Assembly: GCA_963839525.1 (NCBI GenBank)
Contig: CAWIVJ010000031.1
Coordinates: 1 to 49,101 of the forward strand
Reading direction: 5' to 3'
Length of the DNA stretch: 49,101 nt
DNA from: CAWIVJ01 sp963839525
Lineage (GTDB): Bacteria > Cyanobacteriota > Vampirovibrionia > Gastranaerophilales > Gastranaerophilaceae
Under the pieces are notes generated by a model. It was not told the DNA's origin and did no database searches. It saw only the letters and a list, made by a program, of their open reading frames with translations. A program made the position numbers and the translations under genes. Shown piece after piece: positions 42,157 to 48,922 of this stretch (its first letter is position 1; each line of letters begins with the position of its first letter).

Positions 42157-42733
42157 CTATTCAAAACTTACGCTTGGAAGTGCTGTTTTTGTTTCTTCAA
42201 CTTGAAAATATTCTCTTGATTTTACATTTGCCATTCCTGCGATGATATTTGTCGGGAATGTTCTTATTATTGCATTAATTGATTTAACTGACTCGTTGTA
42301 ATCTCTTCTTGCAACAGCTAATCTGTTTTCTGTTCCGGTTAATTCATCTTGAAGTGCAAGGAAGTTTTGATTAGCTTTCAATTGAGGATAGTTTTCCGCA
42401 ATAGCTAGTAATCTTGATAAAGCGCCGGTTAGTTGCACCATTTGCCTTATTAATGCTCTTCATATCGCCTTTTTTAACAGCACCGGAAAGTTGAGCTCTT
42501 GCTTCCGCTACTCCCATAAATATTGATTTTTCGTGTGATGCATAACCTTTTACAGTGCTTACAAGGTTTGGAATTAAATCACTTCTTCTTTGAAGCTGGT
42601 TTTCAACTTGTGCCCATTGAGAATTTACGGTTTCATCAAGTTTTTGAAGTTTATTATATGTTCCTATAATACTTCCAAAAAACATAATAATTACAGCAAT
42701 AACCCCTAATGTTATTAATAATCCTTTTTTCAT
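42157..42733 (-). pseudogene. lemA: LemA family protein, frameshifted
   Basis: The first frame (42733 to ~42435) encodes an N-terminal membrane helix (LLITLGVIAVIIMFFGSIIG) and the LemA start, TYNKLQKLDETVNSQWAQVE with RRSDLIPNLVSTVKGYA. The family continuation LTGALSRLLAIAENYPQLKA, with FLALQDELTGTENRLAVARR and FPTNIIAGM, lies in the frame one base over (to 42157). The shift falls near 42430-42440 (INKANG to VQLTGAL), with no long homopolymer. Both halves are otherwise well conserved. It is the last gene of a three-gene operon with a nucleotidyltransferase-like and a TPM gene. Confidence 0.88.
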
Positions 42734-42754
42734 AATATCTCTCCTTTTTATTCT

Positions 42755-43465
42755 TTATAATTTATCTACGTATTTTAATACAGAGCTTGTCGTGTTTATC
42801 AATTTTTGTGTAACATCTTCAAAATCCTCCCCTGATATAGCTTTCTTGTTAGTTCTAAATTCTAATATGTTTAAAAATTGTTCTTTATCAAAATTTAAAT
42901 CCGTTACTCTTTCAGAAATTGAAAGAACAACATCTTTATGTAATTTTGGAACTTCTAAATCTTTTAATCTTAAAATTGTTCTTAGAATAACCATAATTGT
43001 TTTTGATGATGCTTTTATAAGCTCTTGCAGTACACGGTTATTATTTGTATTTGCAAGGTATGTTTGCCTTAGTCTTATTAAAAGATTTTTTGTCTCTTGT
43101 TCACATTGAAATCTTAAGTGTGATTTTTCATAATTTATAGAGTTTATTAAGTCTTCACCGTAAAGTATTTTATGTCTTTCTTTGATGTCAGAGTATTCTA
43201 TTGCGTAAACATCAGAGGAGTTAAACCATTCATCTTTATCCATTAATAAAGGTAAGGATTTTGTCTTTTTACTTAAATCCGCAATAGCTTTGTGTGCTTT
43301 TTTTAAATCTTCAGCTTGTAAATTCTCAATGATTACAATTAAGTTTAAGTCGGAGCTTTTGCTAACCTCTTCTGTAGCACTTGAACCGTATAGAAAAATT
43401 GATGAAAGTCTTTTTTCAAATGTCTCTTTTAATTTTTCAATGAAAATATTTAAAGTTTTATCCAT
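42755..43465 (-). CDS. Nucleotidyltransferase-fold protein
   Basis: 236 residues. The N-terminus carries SIFLYGSSATEEVSKSSDLN, then LIVII, the GS-x9-(D)xD region of minimal nucleotidyltransferases, but with DLN where DxD is expected, so metal binding may be weakened. The rest is helical. It lies between the TPM gene (3 bases upstream) and lemA. The catalytic state is uncertain. Confidence 0.7.
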   Translation of the reverse strand: MDKTLNIFIEKLKETFEKRLSSIFLYGSSATEEVSKSSDLNLIVIIENLQAEDLKKAHKAIADLSKKTKSLPLLMDKDEWFNSSDVYAIEYSDIKERHKILYGEDLINSINYEKSHLRFQCEQETKNLLIRLRQTYLANTNNNRVLQELIKASSKTIMVILRTILRLKDLEVPKLHKDVVLSISERVTDLNFDKEQFLNILEFRTNKKAISGEDFEDVTQKLINTTSSVLKYVDKL

Positions 43466-43468
43466 AAA

Positions 43469-44239
43469 TTACCATCCTCCTGAGCTGCCTCCGCCGCCGA
43501 AGCCTCCGCCACCGCCGAAACCACCGAAACTACTTCCGCCAAAGCCACCTCTTGTATAATTACTTCTACCTCCGCCTAATACGCTTCCTAAAAGAAAAGC
43601 AGTCATCAAAGACGGGTTTTTTATAAATAAGAACATGAAAAACAAGAAAAATATCAAATTCAATAAAGACGAATTTCCTGAAGATTGTTGAGGTGCAGGT
43701 AATGAATAATTCCCGCTAAGTTGAATATTATAGTATTTTGCTATGGTTTCTGCTGTTGCAACTGTTCCGTATAATATTCCAGTATTATAATCTCCTTTTT
43801 TAAACTCAGGAATCATATATCCTCTAAGAATTCTTCCTGCTTTTGCGTCAGTGATAATTCCTTCTATTCCGTAACCAACTTCAATTCTTGCTTTTCTATT
43901 TTTGGGTGAAACAACAATAACAACTCCATTATTTTTTGATTTTTCGCCTATTTTCCATTCCCGCCCGATAGTTAAAGCAACATCTTCTATTGGATATCCG
44001 TCAAGTGATTTTAATGTTACAACTGCAATTTCAGAACCTGTTTTTGTTTTTAATTCTTTAAGCAAACCGTTTAATTTTGCAGTATTTGTTTGAGATAAAA
44101 CATGTGCAAAATCATTTATATATCCAACAGGCCGTGGCGGATTATATTCTGCAAATGCAGAATTGCAACTTACTAATGCAATAATAAAAATTGCAAATAA
44201 AATATAAAACTTACTTTTTAAACTCTTGAATAAATTCAA
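43469..44239 (-). CDS. TPM-domain (YgcG-like) protein with Gly-rich tail
   Basis: 256 residues: a signal peptide (FYILFAIFIIALVSCNSAFA), a TPM domain (YINDFAHVLSQTNTAKLN, TGSEIAVVTLKSLDGYPIED, GVVIVVSPKNRKARIEVGYG, GRILRGYMIPEFKKGDY), a membrane helix (~195-215) and a Gly/Phe/Ser-rich end. This is the usual partner of LemA proteins. It is membrane-anchored with the TPM domain outside the cytoplasm. It is first gene of the operon. Confidence 0.9.
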   Translation of the reverse strand: MNLFKSLKSKFYILFAIFIIALVSCNSAFAEYNPPRPVGYINDFAHVLSQTNTAKLNGLLKELKTKTGSEIAVVTLKSLDGYPIEDVALTIGREWKIGEKSKNNGVVIVVSPKNRKARIEVGYGIEGIITDAKAGRILRGYMIPEFKKGDYNTGILYGTVATAETIAKYYNIQLSGNYSLPAPQQSSGNSSLLNLIFFLFFMFLFIKNPSLMTAFLLGSVLGGGRSNYTRGGFGGSSFGGFGGGGGFGGGGSSGGW

Positions 44240-44343
44240 AACTTCCCACTATTCTAAATAAAAAATAAAATATTCAACTAATATTATACTACAAAATAAA
44301 GCAATATTTTATGAAAAAATCCTAATCCCTGAAAACAGTTATT

Positions 44344-44436
44344 TTATCCTATAAATTGTTTTAAAGTTGGCATAAATTTTCTGAAGTCTAAAATATTTTC
44401 ATAATAATTAGTTAGGATTTCGTCAACTAGGTGCAG
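44344..44436 (-). repeat. Tail-repeat copy 4
   Basis: The minus strand reads LHLVDEILTNYYENILDF, then FMPTLKQFIG and a stop at 44344. Differences from the other copies are mostly silent or conservative. Confidence 0.85.
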
Positions 44437-44445
44437 TTCTATGAG

Positions 44446-44474
44446 ATAGACCGTTTTAAACGGTCTATTTTATT
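44446..44474. terminator. Terminator between higA and tail-repeat copy 4
   Basis: TAGACCGTTT/AAACGGTCTA palindrome followed on the + strand by TTTTATTAT; on the minus strand only a weak T tract follows. Confidence 0.55.
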
Positions 44475-44510
44475 ATACAGCTTATGTTTTCAAAGCTCGG
44501 GAATGTGATT

Positions 44511-44810
44511 TTAAGCTTGTTGTTTAATTGGTTTAATCGAATTAATTTCACTAGCAATTTTGCGTCTGGTAATTCTCAATTCATAATCTTCTTGATAACG
44601 CAAGAAAAAACCTTGGCTTAAACCAAAATATTTTGTCAATCTTAAATCAGTGTCGGCGGTTACTCTTCTATCACCTTTAATTATTTGATGTATCCTGTTA
44701 GGCGGAACGAAAAGAGCATTTGCAAGGGCATTTTGTGATAACCCAAAAGGCTCTATAAATTCTTCTTTTAACATTTCGCCAACAGTTGTTAATTCAATAT
44801 ATTTAGTCAT
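44511..44810 (-). CDS. higA: Orphan HigA-type antitoxin
   Basis: A 99-residue XRE-family HTH of the HigA/VapI type: TVGEMLKEEFIEPFGLSQNA, LANALFVPPNRIHQIIKGDR, RVTADTDLRLTKYFGLSQGF. No higB gene is next to it. The palindrome TAGTACGTACTA (44839-44850) upstream overlaps its promoter region and is a likely autoregulatory operator. It may repress itself only, or serve another locus. Confidence 0.88.
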   Translation of the reverse strand: MTKYIELTTVGEMLKEEFIEPFGLSQNALANALFVPPNRIHQIIKGDRRVTADTDLRLTKYFGLSQGFFLRYQEDYELRITRRKIASEINSIKPIKQQA

Positions 44811-44838
44811 TTTTATTATCCTTTTATTTTTTATAATA

Positions 44839-44850
44839 TAGTACGTACTA
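44839..44850. promoter_or_regulatory. Putative HigA operator
   Basis: A perfect 12-base palindrome, TAGTACGTACTA, 29 bases upstream of the higA ATG. Confidence 0.6.
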
Positions 44851-44917
44851 CATAATGTAAACCCTTTTTGTTTTAAAGATTAAAGAGTTCTTTAAATTCC
44901 TCGAGGTTTTTATCTGC

Positions 44918-45289
44918 TTAAAAATCTGCTTCACTGACAATGAATTGAGTATCATCATTGCAAATCTTTTTAAGCCAGTTTAACGAATCGAGCTGAGAGG
45001 GGTTTAGTTTGGGTGCAAAATAAACAATAATATCGACATTAAACGCACCCGCCAGTGCAATTAATTCCCCTAAGTTCTCGGGAAACTCGCTTTTTGTTGC
45101 AAAAAATAAAATATTCCGCTCTGTAATTTTTTCTTTACCTGTAATACAAAAAGGTCTATCTTTTAATGGCTTTTGAATTTGAACTCCCATAGATTTACCT
45201 ATAAATTCAACATTCTTAAGCAAATACTTGTACAAATCCTTTGTACCGCTAAATTTTTCTTCAATTTTAAATGTTTTAAGTTCGGTCAT
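44918..45289 (-). CDS. 123-residue protein of the duplicated HTH module, copy B
   Basis: 123 residues, about 85 percent identical by eye to copy A and equal in length, with the ends TFKIEEKFSGT and NDDTQFIVSEADF conserved. Divergent to the HTH gene at 45402. The intervening 112 bases hold a different perfect palindrome from that of module A. A 3' fragment of a third copy survives at 46352-46372. Function is unknown. Confidence 0.65.
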   Translation of the reverse strand: MTELKTFKIEEKFSGTKDLYKYLLKNVEFIGKSMGVQIQKPLKDRPFCITGKEKITERNILFFATKSEFPENLGELIALAGAFNVDIIVYFAPKLNPSQLDSLNWLKKICNDDTQFIVSEADF

Positions 45290-45328
45290 TTATAGCTCCT
45301 TTATTTACAAAAGTTAAAATAATTAACT

Positions 45329-45357
45329 GAGATGTAGTAATTATATTACTACATCTC
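45329..45357. promoter_or_regulatory. Perfect palindromic operator of module B
   Basis: GAGATGTAGTAAT and ATTACTACATCTC pair perfectly around TAT between the divergent starts. It shares the TTACTA half-core with the module A operator. Confidence 0.75.
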
Positions 45358-45401
45358 ATAACATAAGTCAATAATCTCATAAAATTTGCTAAAATAAACT
45401 T

Positions 45402-45614
45402 ATGATTAAAAATAATTTATCAACATTAATTGGAAATAGAAGAACTAACATGACGGAACTTAGCCGAATAACTGGGCTAAGTAAAAGCACGATATTTAAC
45501 TTATATCACAACAAAGCTGTTCAAATTAATTTTAAAACCATCAATTTGTTATGTATTGCTTTAAATTGCAATACACAAGAGCTTTTTGAATTTATACCCG
45601 AAGACGATTTATAA
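45402..45614 (+). CDS. XRE/Cro-type HTH regulator, module B
   Basis: A 70-residue single-domain HTH (NMTELSRITGLSKSTIFNLY, INFKTINLLCIALNCNTQEL), about half identical to the module A regulator. It is followed after 25 bases by a membrane-anchored protein gene and is probably co-transcribed with it. Confidence 0.88.
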   Translation: MIKNNLSTLIGNRRTNMTELSRITGLSKSTIFNLYHNKAVQINFKTINLLCIALNCNTQELFEFIPEDDL

Positions 45615-45639
45615 AATTTATTATACATTTGAGGTTAAA

Positions 45640-46224
45640 ATGGAAAATATATGGGGTTTAATTGAAAAAATAAGTGCTTATGTAGGAGGAATTGGGACAA
45701 TAAGTCTTGCATTTTTAAACTGGCATTTTTCAAAGCGGTTAGAAATTCTCAAAGCAAAAACAGAGAAAACAAGCTATATTACAAAAACTCAATTTGATGC
45801 AGAATTTAAAATTTATCAAGAATTATCAAGGACAAGTTTTTCTATGCTGTTAGCAGTAGCAGATTTATTTCCTATGAACTTAGATACGATTAGTCAACTA
45901 AAAGAAAAAGAGCAACATAAAATACGTAAAGAAAGATATGACAGAGCAAATGATGAACTTTACAAATTCCAGAATAAACTTTTTGAAGTAGCACCCTTTA
46001 TTACAAAAGAAATTTATGATTTATTTAACAACTTAAGAGAAGAATCAAGATTACAATTTGTTTCTTATTATATGATTTATTTAGACCCTAATAAAAAACA
46101 TGGAAAAACTTTAGTTAATTTGGATTGTGAAGGTGCCAAAAGAGCTCCACAACTTAAAGAAATGCACAAACAAATAATAGAAACTCTTAGAGAATATTTA
46201 AGCTCATTAAAAGTATTAGAATAA
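45640..46224 (+). CDS. Single-span membrane protein, function unknown
   Basis: 194 residues from ATG 45640, chosen because GAGGT precedes it; a TTG start at 45586 inside the HTH gene is unlikely. A helix near residues 12-28 (AYVGGIGTISLAFLNWHF) is a probable membrane anchor, followed by a cytosolic helical domain (KTQFDAEFKIYQELSRTSFS onward). No family is recognised, but the layout resembles small accessory proteins of defence or stress loci. Confidence 0.6.
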   Translation: MENIWGLIEKISAYVGGIGTISLAFLNWHFSKRLEILKAKTEKTSYITKTQFDAEFKIYQELSRTSFSMLLAVADLFPMNLDTISQLKEKEQHKIRKERYDRANDELYKFQNKLFEVAPFITKEIYDLFNNLREESRLQFVSYYMIYLDPNKKHGKTLVNLDCEGAKRAPQLKEMHKQIIETLREYLSSLKVLE

Positions 46225-46251
46225 ATGAGTTCTTTCAAGTATTTTCTCCTT

Positions 46252-46347
46252 CTAATATTTTATAATCTGCTTCAAAGTCGGAATAAGCGGTTTGAAGTCT
46301 AAAATATTTTCATAATAATTAGTTAGGATTTCATCAACTAGGTGCAG
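46252..46347 (-). repeat. Tail-repeat copy 5
   Basis: The minus strand reads LHLVDEILTNYYENILDF, then LIPTLKQIIKY and a stop at 46252. It is directly adjoined on its right by the VSEADF-stop fragment. Confidence 0.88.
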
Positions 46348-46351
46348 TTTT

Positions 46352-46372
46352 TTCAAAAATCTGCTTCACTGA
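46352..46372 (-). pseudogene. 3' fragment of a third copy of the 123-residue gene
   Basis: The minus strand reads VSEADF and a TGA stop, matching the end of copies A and B. It stands alone next to tail-repeat copy 5. Confidence 0.65.
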
Positions 46373-46384
46373 CTAACTATCAAT

Positions 46385-46735
46385 TTATTCTTCATATTTT
46401 GGTAAAAACATATTTTTTTTAATCTTATTAACAAAATCTAAAAAATTATTAGCAATTTTAGATATATGATTTAAACATTTAATATGGTTTTCGCATTGTT
46501 CCTCTGTTTTAGACATAGCCTCAGAAAGTTCCATTATATTTTCTAACATTTTCATGGTTTCATTAACTATGTTTTTTAGAAAATCTTCTTTTGTTTGTAT
46601 TGTTTCCTGAGCTTTTTGGTATAATTCAGCTTGATACAAAGCAATCCCTAATTGAGTACAAATATTTCTGGTTCTATTAATATCCTCATATGAAAATTCA
46701 TTTACTTCATGCGTAAATTCTATAGCAAAAATTGT
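46385..46735 (-). pseudogene. Truncated GAF-domain sensor fragment
   Basis: The minus frame is open from 46735 and reads FAIEFTHEVNEFSYEDINRT, then LGIALYQAELYQKAQETIQT, the end of a GAF domain and a linker as in sensor kinases, followed by a helical segment ending at 46385. An in-frame TAG precedes 46735 and there is no start apart from TTG 46639, so the 5' part of the gene is lost. A fragment of another gene begins at the same junction on the other strand. Confidence 0.65.
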
Positions 46736-46740
46736 CTAGG

Positions 46741-46836
46741 GTCTATGGTGAAGAAGGAACGGATATATTTCTAAAACATCAAGTAACACCTAAAAGACAT
46801 TATAGACAAACAGGCATACATAATAGATATTTATAA
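46741..46836 (+). pseudogene. C-terminal remnant of an unidentified gene
   Basis: The frame reads VYGEEGTDIFLKHQVTPKRH and ends QTGIHNRYL with a stop, and it is followed by a terminator. No start or N-terminal part is present. It abuts the truncated GAF fragment at ~46735-46741, marking a rearrangement point. Confidence 0.45.
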
Positions 46837-46866
46837 AAGTAAAAAAGCATAATACAATCCCAACAG

Positions 46867-46887
46867 CCCGACCTAGTCGGGTTTTTT
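46867..46887 (+). terminator. Intrinsic terminator
   Basis: CCCGAC-CTA-GTCGGG followed by six T, downstream of the gene remnant. Confidence 0.88.
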
Positions 46888-46932
46888 ATTGCTCTTTAAT
46901 TAAAATTATAAAATTATTTTTTTACATTGAGA

Positions 46933-47070
46933 GTCAACAAATTATTTTGTTGACGGTAAAGTGATAAAAATAGTTCACAACTATTTTTGTTAACGCTCTT
47001 TGTAGTATAAAAGTATTTGTTATCGAAAAATATTAAAAAATAGTTCACAAATTTATTTTTATGTTATACT
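46933..47070 (+). promoter_or_regulatory. fic promoter with three operator-like repeats
   Basis: GTCAACAAA/TTTGTTGAC (46933-46954) and AAAAATAGTT/AACTATTTTT (46966-46988) are perfect palindromes. The left 15 bases of the second recur at 47036-47050 (AAAAATAGTTCACAA), where TTCACA could act as -35 before TATACT (47065-47070). A repressor bound there would cover the promoter. Confidence 0.55.
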
Positions 47071-47090
47071 GTTTTAAGAATGGAGAGAAT

Positions 47091-48203
47091 ATGAAACGAC
47101 CTTTTAAACCTCAAAAATTAGAAGATATAAATTTAGATTTTTTAACATTAATTCCACTAATTTCAAGGTCTAATGCCTCATTATCTAATTATAACGGTGC
47201 TTTAAGGCATTTGATAAATCCTAATGTGCTGCTTGCACCTATGACATTTAAAGAGGCTACTTTATCATCAAAAATTGAAGGGACACAAGCTACTTTGACT
47301 GAGGTTTTAAAACACGGTGCTGGTGAAAGTTATTTTGACGAAAAATTAAAAGATATTAATGAGATTTTTAACTATAAAAAAGCATTGCTCTCATCAGTTA
47401 AAATGCTTCAAGATAGACCTTTTATACACCTTAATATGCTCAAAAATATTCATAAAATACTATTACTTGGCGTCAGGGGTGAAAATAGAGCTCGTGGAGA
47501 ATTTAGAAAAACACAAAATTGGATTGGTACTTTTAATTGTACCCAAGAGACAGCAACTTATATTCCCCCAACTCCTTCTGATATGTTAATGGCTTTGGAT
47601 AATTGGGAAAAATTTATAAATTCAGGCTACCCTGACATATTAATCCAATTAGGACTAATACACGCTCAATTTGAAATTATTCACCCATTTTTAGATGGTA
47701 ATGGTAGGTTAGGCAGAATCCTAATACCACTATTTTTATTCCAGAAAAAATATTTAATAGAGCCTGTTTTTTATTTAAGCGAATATTTTGAACAACATAA
47801 GGATGAATATTATGCGAGATTAAACAATATATCACAAAATAACGACTGGCAAGGTTGGATTGAATTTTTCTTGACTGCGATTATAATTCAAGCAGAAAAT
47901 AATTCCGAAAAAGTCAAAGAAGTTATAGGGCTTTACGAAACAAAGAAACATAAGATTCAAGAAATTACAAAATCTCAATACTCACAGTTAATATTAGATA
48001 CAATATTTACTAAGCCGATAATTAATTCAACAGATTTTTGGGTACAAACAAAAATTGGAAGAAAAGCAACTGCAAATGCTATTCTGCAAAAACTTGTAGA
48101 ACACGATGTTTTAAAACTATTAAAAGAAGCAGCCGGAAGCAGACCTGCAATGTATGCCTTTGCAAAACTCATTAACTTAACAGAAGGCAGAAATGTAATA
48201 TAG
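47091..48203 (+). CDS. Fic-domain protein (probable AMPylase, class II)
   Basis: 370 residues. An N-terminal inhibitory helix carries SSKIEG (inhibitory Glu63), the core motif HPFLDGNGRLGR lies at ~198-209, and a C-terminal winged-helix region covers ~290-370. Fic proteins transfer AMP from ATP to target side chains, and the inhibitory Glu blocks ATP until relieved. GGAGAG fixes the ATG at 47091; an upstream ATG at 47061 is less likely. It is a single gene with its own repeat-rich promoter. Confidence 0.93.
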   Translation: MKRPFKPQKLEDINLDFLTLIPLISRSNASLSNYNGALRHLINPNVLLAPMTFKEATLSSKIEGTQATLTEVLKHGAGESYFDEKLKDINEIFNYKKALLSSVKMLQDRPFIHLNMLKNIHKILLLGVRGENRARGEFRKTQNWIGTFNCTQETATYIPPTPSDMLMALDNWEKFINSGYPDILIQLGLIHAQFEIIHPFLDGNGRLGRILIPLFLFQKKYLIEPVFYLSEYFEQHKDEYYARLNNISQNNDWQGWIEFFLTAIIIQAENNSEKVKEVIGLYETKKHKIQEITKSQYSQLILDTIFTKPIINSTDFWVQTKIGRKATANAILQKLVEHDVLKLLKEAAGSRPAMYAFAKLINLTEGRNVI

Positions 48204-48480
48204 TATTGGATTTGTATTAACACAGCTCGTAGCAACCCATTTAAGCCATGCGAAACTTGTCGGACAAAGGATACCTAAAAATAATTTGATTCATGCTCTC
48301 GCATTAGCTACAGGCTAATAGATAAAAAAACGTTACAATCTGTTTAATAAAATTATATTTTGGATTAAGGTAATAAAATAATATTCAAACCATAGAATTT
48401 TCTGAATGAATATTTATTTTCAATTGCAACAAAATTGCAACAATTTTATTTTTTATTAAAATATGCAAAGACAAAACACA
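48204..48480. other. Gene-poor stretch after fic with a possible coding remnant
   Basis: A + frame at about 48205-48318 reads QLVATHLSHAKLVGQRIPKN and ends ALALATG with a stop, without any start codon. It could be a decayed C-terminus. The rest is AT-rich and empty. Confidence 0.4.
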
Positions 48481-48482
48481 CT

Positions 48483-48507
48483 AAAAAAGGACACGCAAGT
48501 GTCCTTT
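48483..48507 (-). terminator. Terminator of tRNA-Glu
   Basis: On the minus strand AAAGGACAC-TTGC-GTGTCCTTT is followed by further T. Confidence 0.85.
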
Positions 48508-48511
48508 AAAA

Positions 48512-48586
48512 TGGTACCCCCAAGGGAATTCGAATCCCTGTCTGCACCGTGAAAGGGTGTGTCCTAGGCCTCTAGACGATGGGGGC
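48512..48586 (-). tRNA. tRNA-Glu (anticodon TTC)
   Basis: Acceptor GCCCCCA/TGGGGGT, D arm CGTCTAGAGGCCTAG, anticodon loop CTTTCAC, T arm with GGGATTCGAATTCCC region. CCA is encoded (48512-48514), unlike in the tRNA-Gln of this window. Confidence 0.97.
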
Positions 48587-48922
48587 TTGTGTAAAACCTT
48601 CCGTACTATTCAATATAACCAAAGAATAACTACATGTCAAGAAATTTTTCTAAATAAAATCTATACAGTAAAGCTTCTTTTGCCTGCTCTTCAAAAATGC
48701 TTTTATTACTAATGTCATTTAAACCGATAAATTATATATCAACATGCTCTGATTTGAGATTTTAAAAAAAAAGGAGAAATAACTATTACTGTTAAGTTAG
48801 CAAGTCTAAACCTGTTTTTGCTTTTTCCTGTTCACTTTTGCATGTTTGTTGTATAATTTTGTTGTAAATAGAAGTGTATAACAAAAAAAACGCACAGAGT
48901 GCGTTAGAAAGAAGAAGAAAAA
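48587..48922. promoter_or_regulatory. Divergent intergenic region between tRNA-Glu and pnp
   Basis: Besides the tRNA-Glu promoter it holds a TATAAT at 48852-48857 for pnp. A leader hairpin, AACGCAC-AGA-GTGCGTT (48889-48905), lies just before the pnp ribosome site, possibly an autoregulatory or processing hairpin. An isolated AAGGAG near 48769 has no ATG after it. Confidence 0.55.
48612..48640 (-). promoter_or_regulatory. tRNA-Glu promoter
   Basis: On the minus strand TTGACA (48640-48635) and TATATT (48617-48612) are 17 bases apart. Confidence 0.8.

Noticed and set aside
43290..43559. Pro-rich + strand open frame opposite the TPM gene
   Set aside because: It is the antisense of the Gly-rich tail of the TPM protein and has no independent coding signal.
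36884..46347. Integron attC sites
   Set aside because: The repeats contain GTT and AAC boxes (TAGTTAGG ... CATCAACTA), but they do not fit RYYYAAC/GTTRRRY, the spacing is too short, and no tyrosine integrase is in the window.
36884..46347. CRISPR array
   Set aside because: Repeat spacing is 0.8-2.3 kb with genes between, and no short regular repeat-spacer units exist anywhere in the window.
48199..48318. A small gene after fic
   Set aside because: The peptide looks natural but there is no start codon or ribosome site; kept only as a possible remnant in the gap description.
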